A stretch of 64,000 nucleotides of DNA from Paraburkholderia adhaesiva. GTDB taxonomy: Bacteria; Pseudomonadota; Gammaproteobacteria; Burkholderiales; Burkholderiaceae. The position numbers and the translations under genes were made by a program. Shown here in pieces: positions 7,999-16,646 of this stretch. Position 1 is the first letter of the stretch; every line of letters starts with the position of its first letter. The notes below the pieces were generated by a model. It had not been told where the DNA came from. It did not search any database and worked only from the letters and a program-made list of their open reading frames with translations. The stretch covers positions 488,001-552,000 of the forward strand of contig NZ_JAJEJQ010000003.1 in NCBI RefSeq assembly GCF_021390575.1, given 5' to 3'.

Positions 7999-8550
7999 AT
8001 GAGACGTCGTTCAGCCAATGTGATTGCTGTATCGACTGCCGTTCTGCTCGGCGCCGCCGTTTTTTCGTCATCGGCAATTGCCGAAGTCACGGGACACCAA
8101 AAGGACGTTGCGCAACGCGGAGCGGGTGTGATGCCTTTCTCCCTTGCGGCGACCACTCACATCTTTACGAAGACGGACGATGGCGGAGTCCAGCAAGTCG
8201 TCACGAAGCGTCACGACCCGAAGCAGGTCGCGCTGATTCGCGGGCATCTGGCCGCAATCGCCGGGCAATTCTCAACGGGCGATTTCGAGGCCCCGGAGCA
8301 GATCCACGGCAAAGACATGCCAGGATTGGCCACGCTGCGTAACGCACAGCCGGGCGAACTGAAGATCGGTTACCGCGACTTGCCCGATGGAGGTGAAATC
8401 GTCTATCGCACGGATGAGCCTCGCCTTGTCGCTGCACTGCACGCGTGGTTCGATGCCCAGTTATCCGATCACGGCCACGATGCGATGATGGAGCACGAGC
8501 CTGGCATGCCGATGCACCACCACCCGACGGATACCGCGACGACGGAATAG
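7999..8550 (+). CDS. Secreted protein of unknown function with a His/Met-rich tail
   Basis: A 183-residue protein with a GGAG site before the ATG and a clear signal peptide (residues 1-28, cleavage near SAIA-E). The mature part has FSLAATTHIFTKTDDGGVQQV and DLPDGGEIVYRTDEPRLVAAL, a pattern I associate with periplasmic proteins often mislabelled as aspartate carbamoyltransferase; no catalytic site of that enzyme is visible. The last 40 residues are rich in histidine, methionine and acids (DHGHDAMMEHEPGMPMHHH), which suggests metal binding, perhaps copper. Function is unknown. It is convergent with the MFS gene 12 bases away. Confidence 0.75.
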   Translation: MRRRSANVIAVSTAVLLGAAVFSSSAIAEVTGHQKDVAQRGAGVMPFSLAATTHIFTKTDDGGVQQVVTKRHDPKQVALIRGHLAAIAGQFSTGDFEAPEQIHGKDMPGLATLRNAQPGELKIGYRDLPDGGEIVYRTDEPRLVAALHAWFDAQLSDHGHDAMMEHEPGMPMHHHPTDTATTE

Positions 8551-8562
8551 GTCGCGCGCATG

Positions 8563-9825
8563 TCACGCGACGTCGCGCTTGCCTTCGGTACCCGGCAGTT
8601 CACCGGTGTGAAGATGTGCATCGCGCCGCATCGCGCGGATGGCCACGAACGCCGCGGCGAATCCCGAAGCGGCGCCCACGACCAGCGCCCAGCGCGGGCC
8701 GCAATGATCGGCGACCCAGCCGACGATCGGCGCGCCGATGGGCGTGCCGCCGAGCGCCACCCCGAGCCGGATCGCCAGTACGCGTCCGCGCATTGCAGGC
8801 TCGGTCGAGAGCTGCATGAGGCTGTTGGTCGTCGTCGTGAGTGTCAGCGCCGCGATGCCGATGATCACGAGCGCCGCGCCGAACCACGCGTAACCGGGTG
8901 CGACTGCTGCAAGCGCGCAGCCCGTGCCGAACACAATCGAGCCCGTGAGGAGCGAGCTGAAGCGAGGCATGCTGCGCCGCGCGCCGAAGAGCGCACCGGT
9001 CACGGTGCCGACCGCCATCAGCGAGGAGAGCAGGCCGTAGCCGCTGGCATCGGTGTGAAAGACGCGCACGGCCATCGTCGAAATGAAGATCGGAAAGTTC
9101 AGGCCGAATGTGCCGATCAGCGCGAGCATGATGACGATCGCCTTGAGGTCGGGACGCGACCACACGTAGCGAAGGCCCGCCGTCATGTTGCCGCGCGCGG
9201 GATGGGCGCGCTCGCGCACACGGAGTTCCTGCGTGCGAAGGCGTGTGAGTGAGATCAGCACGGCGACGAACGAAATGCCATTGAGCAGGAACGCCCACCC
9301 CACGCCGACCGATGCAATCACGATGCCCGCCACAGCAGGGCCGACCATGCGCGCCGCGTTGAACGAAGTGGAGTTGAGGGCGACGGCATTGGACAAGTCG
9401 CCGTCCGCGACCAGTTCGGAGACGAAGGTCTGGCGCACCGGCGCATCGAATGCTGCCGTGCAGCCGAACAGGAACGCGAACACGTAGACGTGCCACAACT
9501 GCACGACCCCGGTGACGGTCAGCACGCCGAGCACGAGCGCGAGCGCACCGAGCGTTGCCTGCGTGGCCATGAGCAGCTTGCGCTGGTTGAAATGATCGGC
9601 GGCGTAGCCGGACCACGGCAGGAACAGCAACTGCGGACCGAACTGCAGCCCCATGACGATGCCCACCGCAGCCGCACTGTGATGCGTGAGCCCCGTGAGG
9701 ACGAGCCAGTCCTGCGCCGTGCGCTGCATCCACGTGCCGATGTTCGACACGAGCGCGCCGGTCGCCCATACACGGTAGTTGAAGCTGCGCAGCGAACGAA
9801 AGACACCGGCCGACGATGTGCTCAT
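8563..9825 (-). CDS. MFS exporter, EntS/MefA-like drug or siderophore efflux family
   Basis: A 420-residue, 12-helix transporter starting at ATG 9825. The N-terminus FRSLRSFNYRVWATGALVSN and the WMQRTAQDWLVL segment are typical of the EntS/MFS_3 group. The loop AADHFNQRKLLM corresponds to MFS motif A. Substrates of this group include antibiotics, macrolides and enterobactin, so a toxic compound is likely, though which one cannot be told. It lies 13 bases downstream of a MarR regulator in the same direction, a common autoregulated efflux arrangement. Confidence 0.9.
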   Translation of the reverse strand: MSTSSAGVFRSLRSFNYRVWATGALVSNIGTWMQRTAQDWLVLTGLTHHSAAAVGIVMGLQFGPQLLFLPWSGYAADHFNQRKLLMATQATLGALALVLGVLTVTGVVQLWHVYVFAFLFGCTAAFDAPVRQTFVSELVADGDLSNAVALNSTSFNAARMVGPAVAGIVIASVGVGWAFLLNGISFVAVLISLTRLRTQELRVRERAHPARGNMTAGLRYVWSRPDLKAIVIMLALIGTFGLNFPIFISTMAVRVFHTDASGYGLLSSLMAVGTVTGALFGARRSMPRFSSLLTGSIVFGTGCALAAVAPGYAWFGAALVIIGIAALTLTTTTNSLMQLSTEPAMRGRVLAIRLGVALGGTPIGAPIVGWVADHCGPRWALVVGAASGFAAAFVAIRAMRRDAHLHTGELPGTEGKRDVA

Positions 9826-9838
9826 GCGGGGTCCTGTG

Positions 9839-10291
9839 TCAGTCGTCCACGAGTCGCTGGAGCAGGTCCAGCGCAGCCGCGAGTTCACGCTGTTCGTCCT
9901 CGTCGAGCCGTGCCTCGATCGTGCGCGAGAGCCAGTCCTGGCGTTTCGCCCGGCCTTCTCGCAACCACTTGGCGCACGCATCGGTGAGCGACCAGAGGGT
10001 CTGGCGACCGTCGTCGGGATCGGGTGCGCCGCTCAGCAGGCCGGCGCCGTCGAGCTGTGCAATCACCGCGCCCATCGATTGCGGACGCATGCCCTCGGCG
10101 CGCGCGAGGCTCGATACGGTGCCCGATCCCTCGCGTTCGAGGCGTACGAGCACCGCGATTTGTGATGGCGTGAACTCGCCGGGGTTCGCTTGCTCTCGCA
10201 GGCGGCGTCGGATCTTGCCCATCAGGGCCCGGATCTCGCTGGCGAGCTGGGCGGAAAGGTCGGCTTCGTTTGATGCGTTGCGGCGGGTCAT
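9839..10291 (-). CDS. MarR family transcriptional regulator
   Basis: A 150-residue winged-helix regulator. The core is FTPSQIAVLVRLEREGSGTVSSLARAEG with recognition helix MRPQSMGAVIAQLDGAGLL, and the wing is PDPDDGRQTLWSLTD. It is the first gene of a two-gene operon with the MFS exporter. Duplicated GAAGT-type repeats just upstream are the likely autoregulatory operator. Family members usually repress efflux genes until a phenolic ligand or drug binds. Confidence 0.92.
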   Translation of the reverse strand: MTRRNASNEADLSAQLASEIRALMGKIRRRLREQANPGEFTPSQIAVLVRLEREGSGTVSSLARAEGMRPQSMGAVIAQLDGAGLLSGAPDPDDGRQTLWSLTDACAKWLREGRAKRQDWLSRTIEARLDEDEQRELAAALDLLQRLVDD

Positions 10292-10311
10292 GGCCGCATT
10301 GTAGAAGAAGT

Positions 10312-10337
10312 GAAGTTTAACTTCAAAGTTTTACTTC
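10312..10337. promoter_or_regulatory. Tandem operator of the marR-MFS operon
   Basis: Two adjacent 13-base units: GAAGTTTAACTTC at 10312-10324, a perfect dyad with one central base, and AAAGTTTTACTTC at 10325-10337, a close copy. They lie 20-46 bases upstream of the marR start. Direct contact by the MarR protein is inferred. Confidence 0.65.
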
Positions 10338-10354
10338 ACAGTTACGGCACGCTT

Positions 10355-11179
10355 CTATCGGCCGGCGCTGAAAAGCTCGTTGATCGTCGCGCCTGCTGCG
10401 GCGCCCTCAAAGCCGTCGAATCGCCCTTCGGCCAGCGACTGGGCCGCGCGCATGAACCCGCCCCACGCGGCACGCGCCAAAGCACCGCCCACGCTCACGC
10501 GCCGCACGCCGAGTGCCGCGAGATCCGCGAGTGTCAGTGTCGATACCCAACCCACGAGCACGTTGACCGGCTTCGGTGCGACGGCGGCCACGACCGCCGA
10601 AATCTGCTCGCGCGTCTGGATGCCCGGGGCGTAAAGGCAATCGGCGCCTGCGTCCGAGTAGGCGACGAGTCGCCGGATTGCGTCGTCGAGATCGGGCTTG
10701 CCCGCGAAAAAATTCTCCGCGCGCGCGACGAGGAGGGTGTCGCTACCGTGTGCGTCGATCGCGCGCCGGGCGGCCTTGATTCGTTCGACCGCGACTTCGA
10801 TCGGGAACAGCGGCGCCGACTTGTCGCCGGTCGAGTCCTCGACAGAGAGGCCCGCAATGCCCGTTTCGACCGCCAGGCCCACGCTTTGCGCAAGCGCTTC
10901 AGGGTCCGCGCCGAAGCCATTTTCGAAGTCGGCGTTCACTGGCAGATCCGTCGCATTCACGATGGCGCGCAAATGGGCGAGAACCGAGTCGCGGGTGACT
11001 GCGTTGTCGGCGTGGCCCGTAGACCACGCGAAACCCGCGCTGGTGGTGGCGAGTGCCTTGAAGCCGAGGCCCTGCAGATAGCGGGCGCTGCCAGCGTCCC
11101 ATGGATTGGGAAGCATGAAACAACCGGAATCGTGAAGCGCGCGGAACGCCGCGCGTTTTTCGGCAGTGGTTTGCGGCAT
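10355..11179 (-). CDS. Isocitrate lyase/PEP-mutase family enzyme
   Basis: A 274-residue protein with an AAGGAG site before the ATG. It has the PEP mutase/isocitrate lyase barrel: FMLPNPWDAGSARYL at the start, NADFENGFG supplying metal-binding acids, GLSVEDSTG, LLVARAENFF and ADCLYAPGI. The KKCGH loop of true isocitrate lyase is absent, so it belongs to the broad carboxy-phosphonoenolpyruvate mutase/oxaloacetate hydrolase-like group acting on 2-oxoacids or C-C bonds. The exact reaction cannot be assigned. It is monocistronic. Confidence 0.88.
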   Translation of the reverse strand: MPQTTAEKRAAFRALHDSGCFMLPNPWDAGSARYLQGLGFKALATTSAGFAWSTGHADNAVTRDSVLAHLRAIVNATDLPVNADFENGFGADPEALAQSVGLAVETGIAGLSVEDSTGDKSAPLFPIEVAVERIKAARRAIDAHGSDTLLVARAENFFAGKPDLDDAIRRLVAYSDAGADCLYAPGIQTREQISAVVAAVAPKPVNVLVGWVSTLTLADLAALGVRRVSVGGALARAAWGGFMRAAQSLAEGRFDGFEGAAAGATINELFSAGR

Positions 11180-11727
11180 GGGGCGGCTCCTTGTGGAGTA
11201 GGGACGTGCGAAGGTGAGGGCCGTTCACAGGTTAAACGCGGAATCTGTTTTTCGTCGTTGATCAGTGATTGTGCGGTGCAGTGAAAATCACGGTACGCAA
11301 ATTGCTGCCGAACGCACAACGGAAGATTGCTGAGAAAAGCGCGTCGTCCGTGCTGCGACCATTTCCAATGCATACCTGAATAAGTGTCGTGAGTGGTGAT
11401 TGCGTGCCGTCGGTAAATTGCATTGTCGGAAGAAATTCCGAATGGACGCATCGTGATAACAACACGAATCAGCAGAGGCGTATGCTAGAAAACATCTGGT
11501 ATCCCTTCTTATTCATAACACAATATAAGGAGACACAAAGGACCGAACGATATCAACTTTCGCTCGATTGCCAGATCGGGCTCATGGCGGAGAGCAAGTA
11601 AAAAATCGCTTCCGCTTGTTCCGGCGAGATCATCACACCGACAATGCGACACACGTTCGTGCATCGCTGGAGGCGCTCGCCCGTAGATTTGCCGATAAAC
11701 GTATCGCCCTTGTTCTGGAGGTGCGAA
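11180..11727. other. Long AT-richer intergenic region
   Basis: Divergent promoter region between the PEP-mutase-like gene and the MHS transporter. Composition is lower in GC than the genes. I see no recognisable RNA gene, repeat or coding region with family support. Confidence 0.4.
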
Positions 11728-13104
11728 ATGACTGCCGACCTATCAGGAGCCAGAGCGGCTCCCATGTCGGAGGAAGAAGCCCAACGCCAATTGCGTCGCG
11801 CGGTAATTGCCAGCACGATCGGCACGACGATCGAATGGTACGACTTCTTTCTCTACAGCATCGTGACGGGCCTCGTCTTCGCGAAGTTGTTCTTCCCCGC
11901 ATCAGACCCGCTCGTTGGAACGCTGCAGGCCTTTCTGATCTACGCCGTCGGCTTTGTTGCGCGACCGGTCGGCGCCGCTATTTTCGGCCACTATGGCGAT
12001 CGTGTCGGCCGCAAGGCCACGCTGATCGTGACGCTGCTATTGATGGGCCTCGCCACGTTTGCTGTGGCTTTCGTCCCAGCGTACGCGACGATCGGGATTT
12101 GGGGTGCCGTCCTGCTCACCGTGCTGCGCTTCATCCAGGGTGTCGGTGTCGGCGGCGAGTGGGGTGGTTCAGTGTTGATGTCGATGGAATGGGCGCGGAC
12201 CAACAAGCATCGAGGTTTCGTCGCTTCCTGGCCGCAGTTCGGCGTACCGGCGGGGCTGTTCCTTGCGAACCTTGCGGTGCTCGCGACGAGCGAGCTATCC
12301 GGTGGCAATTTTCTGACCTGGGGATGGCGCGTGCCGTTCGTTCTCAGCATCGTCCTCGTCGCAATCGGGCTTTACATCCGGTTGAATATTCTCGAGACAC
12401 CGGTCTTCGCGAAGCTGCTTGCCGAGCGCAAGATCGAAAAGACACCGATGCTCGAGGTGATACGCCGCCAGCCGAAAGACATTCTTCTTTCGGCGTTCGT
12501 CCGCATGGCAGAGCAGGCGCCGTTCTACATTTTCACTGCCTTCGTGTTCACCTATGGCGTCACGACGCTCGGCGTATCGCGCGACCTTCTGCTACTGGCC
12601 GTGCTGGCGGCTGCAGTGGTGGAGTTCTTTACGATCCCGTTCTTTGGGCACATGTCCGACCTGATCGGGCGTAAGCGGATGTACATGATCGGCGTAACTT
12701 GCGTCGGTGTGGTCGGCTTCCTCTATTTCGCCATGATGGACACCCGGCATCCTGTGTGGATTTTCGCGGCAGTCATGCTTTCGCTGGTACCGCATGCCAT
12801 GGTGTATGGTCCGCAGGCTGCTTTTATCGCCGAGTCGTTTACGGGGCGGATGCGATACAGCGGAGCGTCGCTCGGCTATCAACTGGCTTCCGTAATCGCT
12901 GGCGGACCCGCACCGTTGATCGCGACTGCGCTCTATGCCTACTACCGGTCCGGCTATGCAATTGCCGCGTATATCCTGTTGTGTGCGGTGATCAGCTTTT
13001 TTGCCGCCTGGCGTATGGGCGACTATACGAACAAGGACATTTCGCAGGAGTACGACGAGGCACATGCATTCGGCGAAAGTCGGCATGCGTCCCGGCCTGC
13101 ATGA
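11728..13104 (+). CDS. MHS-family MFS transporter (shikimate/alpha-ketoglutarate type)
   Basis: A 458-residue, 12-helix proton symporter. GGAGG at 11718 sets the start at ATG 11728. Family marks are the opening STIGTTIEWYDFFLYS, the motif A loop GHYGDRVGRKATL, the loop-4 region GVGVGGEWGGSVLM and SFTGRMRYSGASLGYQ late in the protein. MHS carriers import organic acids such as shikimate, citrate, proline betaine or 4-methylmuconolactone. No catabolic gene is adjacent, so the substrate is open. A long GC-rich stem-loop lies 106 bases beyond the stop. Confidence 0.92.
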   Translation: MTADLSGARAAPMSEEEAQRQLRRAVIASTIGTTIEWYDFFLYSIVTGLVFAKLFFPASDPLVGTLQAFLIYAVGFVARPVGAAIFGHYGDRVGRKATLIVTLLLMGLATFAVAFVPAYATIGIWGAVLLTVLRFIQGVGVGGEWGGSVLMSMEWARTNKHRGFVASWPQFGVPAGLFLANLAVLATSELSGGNFLTWGWRVPFVLSIVLVAIGLYIRLNILETPVFAKLLAERKIEKTPMLEVIRRQPKDILLSAFVRMAEQAPFYIFTAFVFTYGVTTLGVSRDLLLLAVLAAAVVEFFTIPFFGHMSDLIGRKRMYMIGVTCVGVVGFLYFAMMDTRHPVWIFAAVMLSLVPHAMVYGPQAAFIAESFTGRMRYSGASLGYQLASVIAGGPAPLIATALYAYYRSGYAIAAYILLCAVISFFAAWRMGDYTNKDISQEYDEAHAFGESRHASRPA

Positions 13105-13426
13105 TCGGTCTCGTTGCGATAGCACAGACCGACGCATCCGGCGGCTAATGTGGAAACGCATCAGCATGACGATAAAGGCATCCGGATAAGCCCTGATAAA
13201 CCGTGTCCTGGCGCGGCGGCGCATGAATGTCCGCCGCGCCGATCCCGCAGTGCAACCCGTTGACAATCCCGATGCCCGCCAAAGCACTGCAGTGCATCGT
13301 GCTGCGCTGCACATCTGACTCTGCGTGCCGCTGGCATTAATCGGCACAATGAACTATTTTCATTGAGGCGCAGCGCGTGCCGACGAAAAATCCGATCTAA
13401 AACGCGAATCCGGAACGGAGACCAAC
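13105..13426. other. Intergenic region with a strong stem-loop
   Basis: No gene is seen. A ten-base GC stem (GGCGCGGCGG at 13210-13219 with CCGCCGCGCC at 13231-13240) could end transcription from the transporter, although it lacks a T-run. The right end carries the promoter region of the beta-propeller gene. Confidence 0.5.
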
Positions 13427-14488
13427 ATGCTGGCGACACACTTGCCCATCAGGAAGCCGGTGAAGTCGATCGCGCCTGCAGCTGTAATTGCAGCGGCATT
13501 CGCACTGGCCGCGTCCGGCGCGCATGCCGCCACGCCGACTGCCTACGTGACGAGCGAGACAGCGGGCGTCGGCGTGATCGATCTGAATCAGATGAGCCTC
13601 GCGAAGACCTTCCCTGTTGGCGCCGATGGCCCGCGCGGACTGAGTTTGAACGCGGACGGCACCCGGCTTTTGCTGGCCAACAAAAATACAGGCGATCTCG
13701 CCGTAATCGACACGCAGACCGGCAAGGTCGTAGAGCGCGTGAAAATCGGCAAGAACCCTGAATATGTGCGCGTGCACAACGGGTACGCCTACGTGACCTA
13801 TGAACCCGGTCAGGATGGCGGGAAGCAGGGCGCGGACGACGACGACAATGCCCTGCCCGCGGAAATCGCGGTCATCGACGAGAAAACCTGGCGCGTGATC
13901 CGCTCTGTGAAGAGCGGGCACGAAACGGAAGGTGTCGAGTTTTCGCGCGATGGCAATACGATGCTCGTGACCAATGAAGGCGACGACACGCTCTCGGTGT
14001 ACGACGCGCAAACGGGCGCGCCGCTGCGGACGGTGACGCTCCCCGCGGGTGGACGTCCGCGCGGCATCAAGGCGTCGCCGGACGGCAGCCAGTACGTGGT
14101 GACGCTCGAATCTTCGAACCGGTTCGTCGTGCTCGACGCGCACGACTTCCACGTATTGAATACCGTTGACACGAAGCTCGGGCCCTATGGCGTTGCGTTC
14201 GATCCGGCCGGCAAGCGCCTGTTCGTCGCCGCCGCTCGTGACGCGACACTGCAGGTGTTCGATGCGCACAACTACGCACACCTTGCCGATGTGCCGGTCG
14301 GGAAGCGTTGCTGGCATTTCAGCTTCACGCCGGATGGCGCGCGCCTGTTGCTCGCGTGCGGCCGCTCGAACGCCGTCTATGTGATCGACGCACAGACTTA
14401 TGAAACGCTTCAGCAGATTGGCGATTTGCCGCTCGCATGGGGCATCGTCACCTGGCCGAGCAGCGTGGGGTCGATCGAATCGCGTTGA
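13427..14488 (+). CDS. Secreted YVTN/PQQ-associated beta-propeller protein
   Basis: A 353-residue periplasmic protein with a signal peptide ending near GAHA (residue 35). The mature part has repeated propeller blades with IDLNQMSLAKTFPVGADGPRG, TQTGKVVERVKIGKNPEYV, AQTGAPLRTVTLPAGGRPRG, AHDFHVLNTVDTKLGPYG and AHNYAHLADVPVGKR. This matches YVTN repeats and resembles the family named PQQ-dependent catabolism-associated beta-propeller. The role of that family is not established; a scaffold or binding function is assumed. It lies 424 bases upstream of a PQQ dehydrogenase in the same direction. Confidence 0.88.
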   Translation: MLATHLPIRKPVKSIAPAAVIAAAFALAASGAHAATPTAYVTSETAGVGVIDLNQMSLAKTFPVGADGPRGLSLNADGTRLLLANKNTGDLAVIDTQTGKVVERVKIGKNPEYVRVHNGYAYVTYEPGQDGGKQGADDDDNALPAEIAVIDEKTWRVIRSVKSGHETEGVEFSRDGNTMLVTNEGDDTLSVYDAQTGAPLRTVTLPAGGRPRGIKASPDGSQYVVTLESSNRFVVLDAHDFHVLNTVDTKLGPYGVAFDPAGKRLFVAAARDATLQVFDAHNYAHLADVPVGKRCWHFSFTPDGARLLLACGRSNAVYVIDAQTYETLQQIGDLPLAWGIVTWPSSVGSIESR

Positions 14489-14912
14489 GTGGCGGCGTGG
14501 ACGCACTCCAACCGGAGTGTGATGGCTGCGCTCGCCTTCGGGTTCAGGAGCCTCGGCTGCCGTCGGTGTCGAATTGCGTTCGGTACCGCACACTATGATG
14601 CGTTGCGTTGCCGCTGAAGCCGCTGCACCAGTAGACACAACGTTCACAATCACGCAATACCGTCTGGAAAATCAGTGCGGTGTGGCCTACGCTTAAAAGG
14701 TCCGCCTCCACGGTTTGACCGCGCTGGGCGGCTGCGGGTCCTGATTCAACCGTTTTACCAACCAGGTCGATATTCCAAGGTCTGCAATCGTGCGCGCTCT
14801 GCTCGGAGCGCATCCGACAGGGTTGTGCCATCCCGCATTCGACGCTGCCGGCGAGGCAGGTGGCGTCGCATTCGCGAGACGAACATCATGGGCAAAAGAA
14901 CAGGAGACACTC
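14489..14912. other. Intergenic region upstream of the PQQ dehydrogenase gene
   Basis: No coding region is supported. It probably holds the promoter of the dehydrogenase-cytochrome-ankyrin operon. I looked for a sigma-54 site (TGGC-N-TTGC) and found only a poor match near 14862. Confidence 0.35.
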
Positions 14913-16646
14913 ATGCATGCTTCCCGCGGTACCCTCTTCGCCTGTATTCCGATCGTCGCGTTGATGCTTGCGGCGTCCGTTGCCTTAGGCGCGGGTGAAG
15001 TGCAAGGCAGCGCGACGACCACCTCATCGCCGATGCCGGACGTGCTTCACCCTGTGACCCAGGCGATGCTCGACGGGGCGGCACACAATTCCATCGACTG
15101 GCTTCAGTCGAACGGCTCGTACGACCAGACCCGCTACTTCCCCGGCACGCAGATCAATACGGCGAATGTCGCGAAGTTGAGGCCGGCTTTCATCGTGCAG
15201 ACCGCCGTCAACGAATCGATGGAAACCGCGCCGATCGTTTCGAACGGCATCATGTTCATCACGACGTCGTTCAATAACGTGTATGCCGTGGACGCGGCGG
15301 ATGGTAAGGAGTTCTGGCATTACAAACACAAGATGGGGCCGGTCACGACCTTCTGCTGCGGTCCGAACAACCGTGGCGTAGCGATATCGGGTGACCGCCT
15401 GTTCATGGGTACGCTCGATTCGAAGCTCGTCGCGCTCGACGCGAAATCCGGCAAGCTGCTGTGGGAAAGCCAGATCGGCGACCCGGAGCAGGGCTACTCG
15501 GAGACGATGGCGCCGACGGTCGTCGACGACAAGGTGCTGATCGGCACCAACGGTGGTGAGTATGGGATTCGCGGGTTCGTCAAAGCGTTCAACGCGGCGG
15601 ACGGGAAACTGCTGTGGACGTTCTACACGATTCCGGATTCCGGGCAGGAAGGCGTGTGGGCGACCAAGGACGCAACGGGCCGCGACCTGAAGCGCGACAT
15701 CGACGCCGAGAAGAAACAGCTCGCGGACAAAGGCGGCGACTTCTACAAGACGCTTGGCGGTGGCGTGTGGATGGCGCCTGCTGTCGACCGTAAAACGCAC
15801 ACGGTGTTTTTCGCGGTCGGCAACCCGTCGCCGGACCTGTATGGCGCGGTCCGTCCTGGCGACAATCTGTACACCGATTCGCTCGTTGCGATCGATCTCG
15901 ATTCGGGCAAGTACAAGTGGCACTACCAGTACGTCCCGCATGACGTATGGGATCTCGACGCAGCAAGCCCGCCGATTCTCGCCGACGTTCGCGATGCTTC
16001 GGGCAAGATGGTTCCGGCCGTGATCGAAGGCGGCAAGACCGGGCACGTGTATGTTCACGATCGCAGCACCGGCAAGCTGATCCGCTTCTCGCAGGCGATG
16101 ATCCCGCAGGAGAACATGTGGACGCTGCCGACCGCCGCGGGCGCGCGGATGTTGCCGGGCGCGAACGGCGGCGTGGAATGGTCGCCGATGGCGTTCTCGC
16201 CGAAGACGCGTCTCGCGTATGCCGCGAACCTGCATCAGCCGATGACGTATCAGGTCGAGGAGGCCGCGTATCCGGGCGGCAGCAAGCTATGGCTCGGTGG
16301 TGCGTTCAAAACGATCCCGACTGAACAGCAATGGGGCAGGCTGGTCGCGGTGAACGTCGATACCGGCAAGGTCGCGTGGGGGTACAAAACCGATCAGCCT
16401 TTGATCGGCGGTGTGCTCGCGACCGCAGGCGGCCTCGTGTTCAACGGCGAGGGCAATGGCCTGTTCCGCGCATTCGATGCGTCCAGCGGCAAGAAGCTCT
16501 GGGAATTCCAGTGCGGCGCGGGCGTCAATGCACCGGCAGTGTCGTACATGGACCATGGCAAGCAATACGTCGCGGTAGCCGCGGGCGGCAACACGCAGCT
16601 CGACTTCAAGCGAGGTAATACTGTCGTTGTCTTCGCTCTGCCGTGA
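14913..16646 (+). CDS. Periplasmic PQQ-dependent alcohol dehydrogenase, lanthanide-type active site
   Basis: A 577-residue quinoprotein with a signal peptide (residues 1-28) and a GGAG site before ATG 14913. The eight-bladed PQQ propeller shows the vicinal disulfide pair Cys148-Cys149 (TFCCGPNNRG). Predicted metal ligands are Glu216 (GGEYGIRG), Asn304 (GNPSP) and catalytic Asp347 (PHDVWDLD). Asp349, two residues after the catalytic Asp, is the extra acid that marks lanthanide-dependent XoxF and PedH enzymes; calcium MxaF-type enzymes have Ala or Ser there. No C-terminal cytochrome domain is fused; the next gene, overlapping by four bases, is a cytochrome c. Substrate alcohol is not predictable. 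Confidence 0.92.
   Translation: MHASRGTLFACIPIVALMLAASVALGAGEVQGSATTTSSPMPDVLHPVTQAMLDGAAHNSIDWLQSNGSYDQTRYFPGTQINTANVAKLRPAFIVQTAVNESMETAPIVSNGIMFITTSFNNVYAVDAADGKEFWHYKHKMGPVTTFCCGPNNRGVAISGDRLFMGTLDSKLVALDAKSGKLLWESQIGDPEQGYSETMAPTVVDDKVLIGTNGGEYGIRGFVKAFNAADGKLLWTFYTIPDSGQEGVWATKDATGRDLKRDIDAEKKQLADKGGDFYKTLGGGVWMAPAVDRKTHTVFFAVGNPSPDLYGAVRPGDNLYTDSLVAIDLDSGKYKWHYQYVPHDVWDLDAASPPILADVRDASGKMVPAVIEGGKTGHVYVHDRSTGKLIRFSQAMIPQENMWTLPTAAGARMLPGANGGVEWSPMAFSPKTRLAYAANLHQPMTYQVEEAAYPGGSKLWLGGAFKTIPTEQQWGRLVAVNVDTGKVAWGYKTDQPLIGGVLATAGGLVFNGEGNGLFRAFDASSGKKLWEFQCGAGVNAPAVSYMDHGKQYVAVAAGGNTQLDFKRGNTVVVFALP

Noticed and set aside
14850..14880. Sigma-54 promoter before the PQQ dehydrogenase
   Set aside because: The TGGC and TTCGC elements found do not match the conserved GG/GC core with correct spacing.
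15024..16235. A 403-codon minus-strand frame inside the PQQ dehydrogenase
   Set aside because: Antisense to a gene with intact cofactor and metal ligands; Arg/His-rich shadow.
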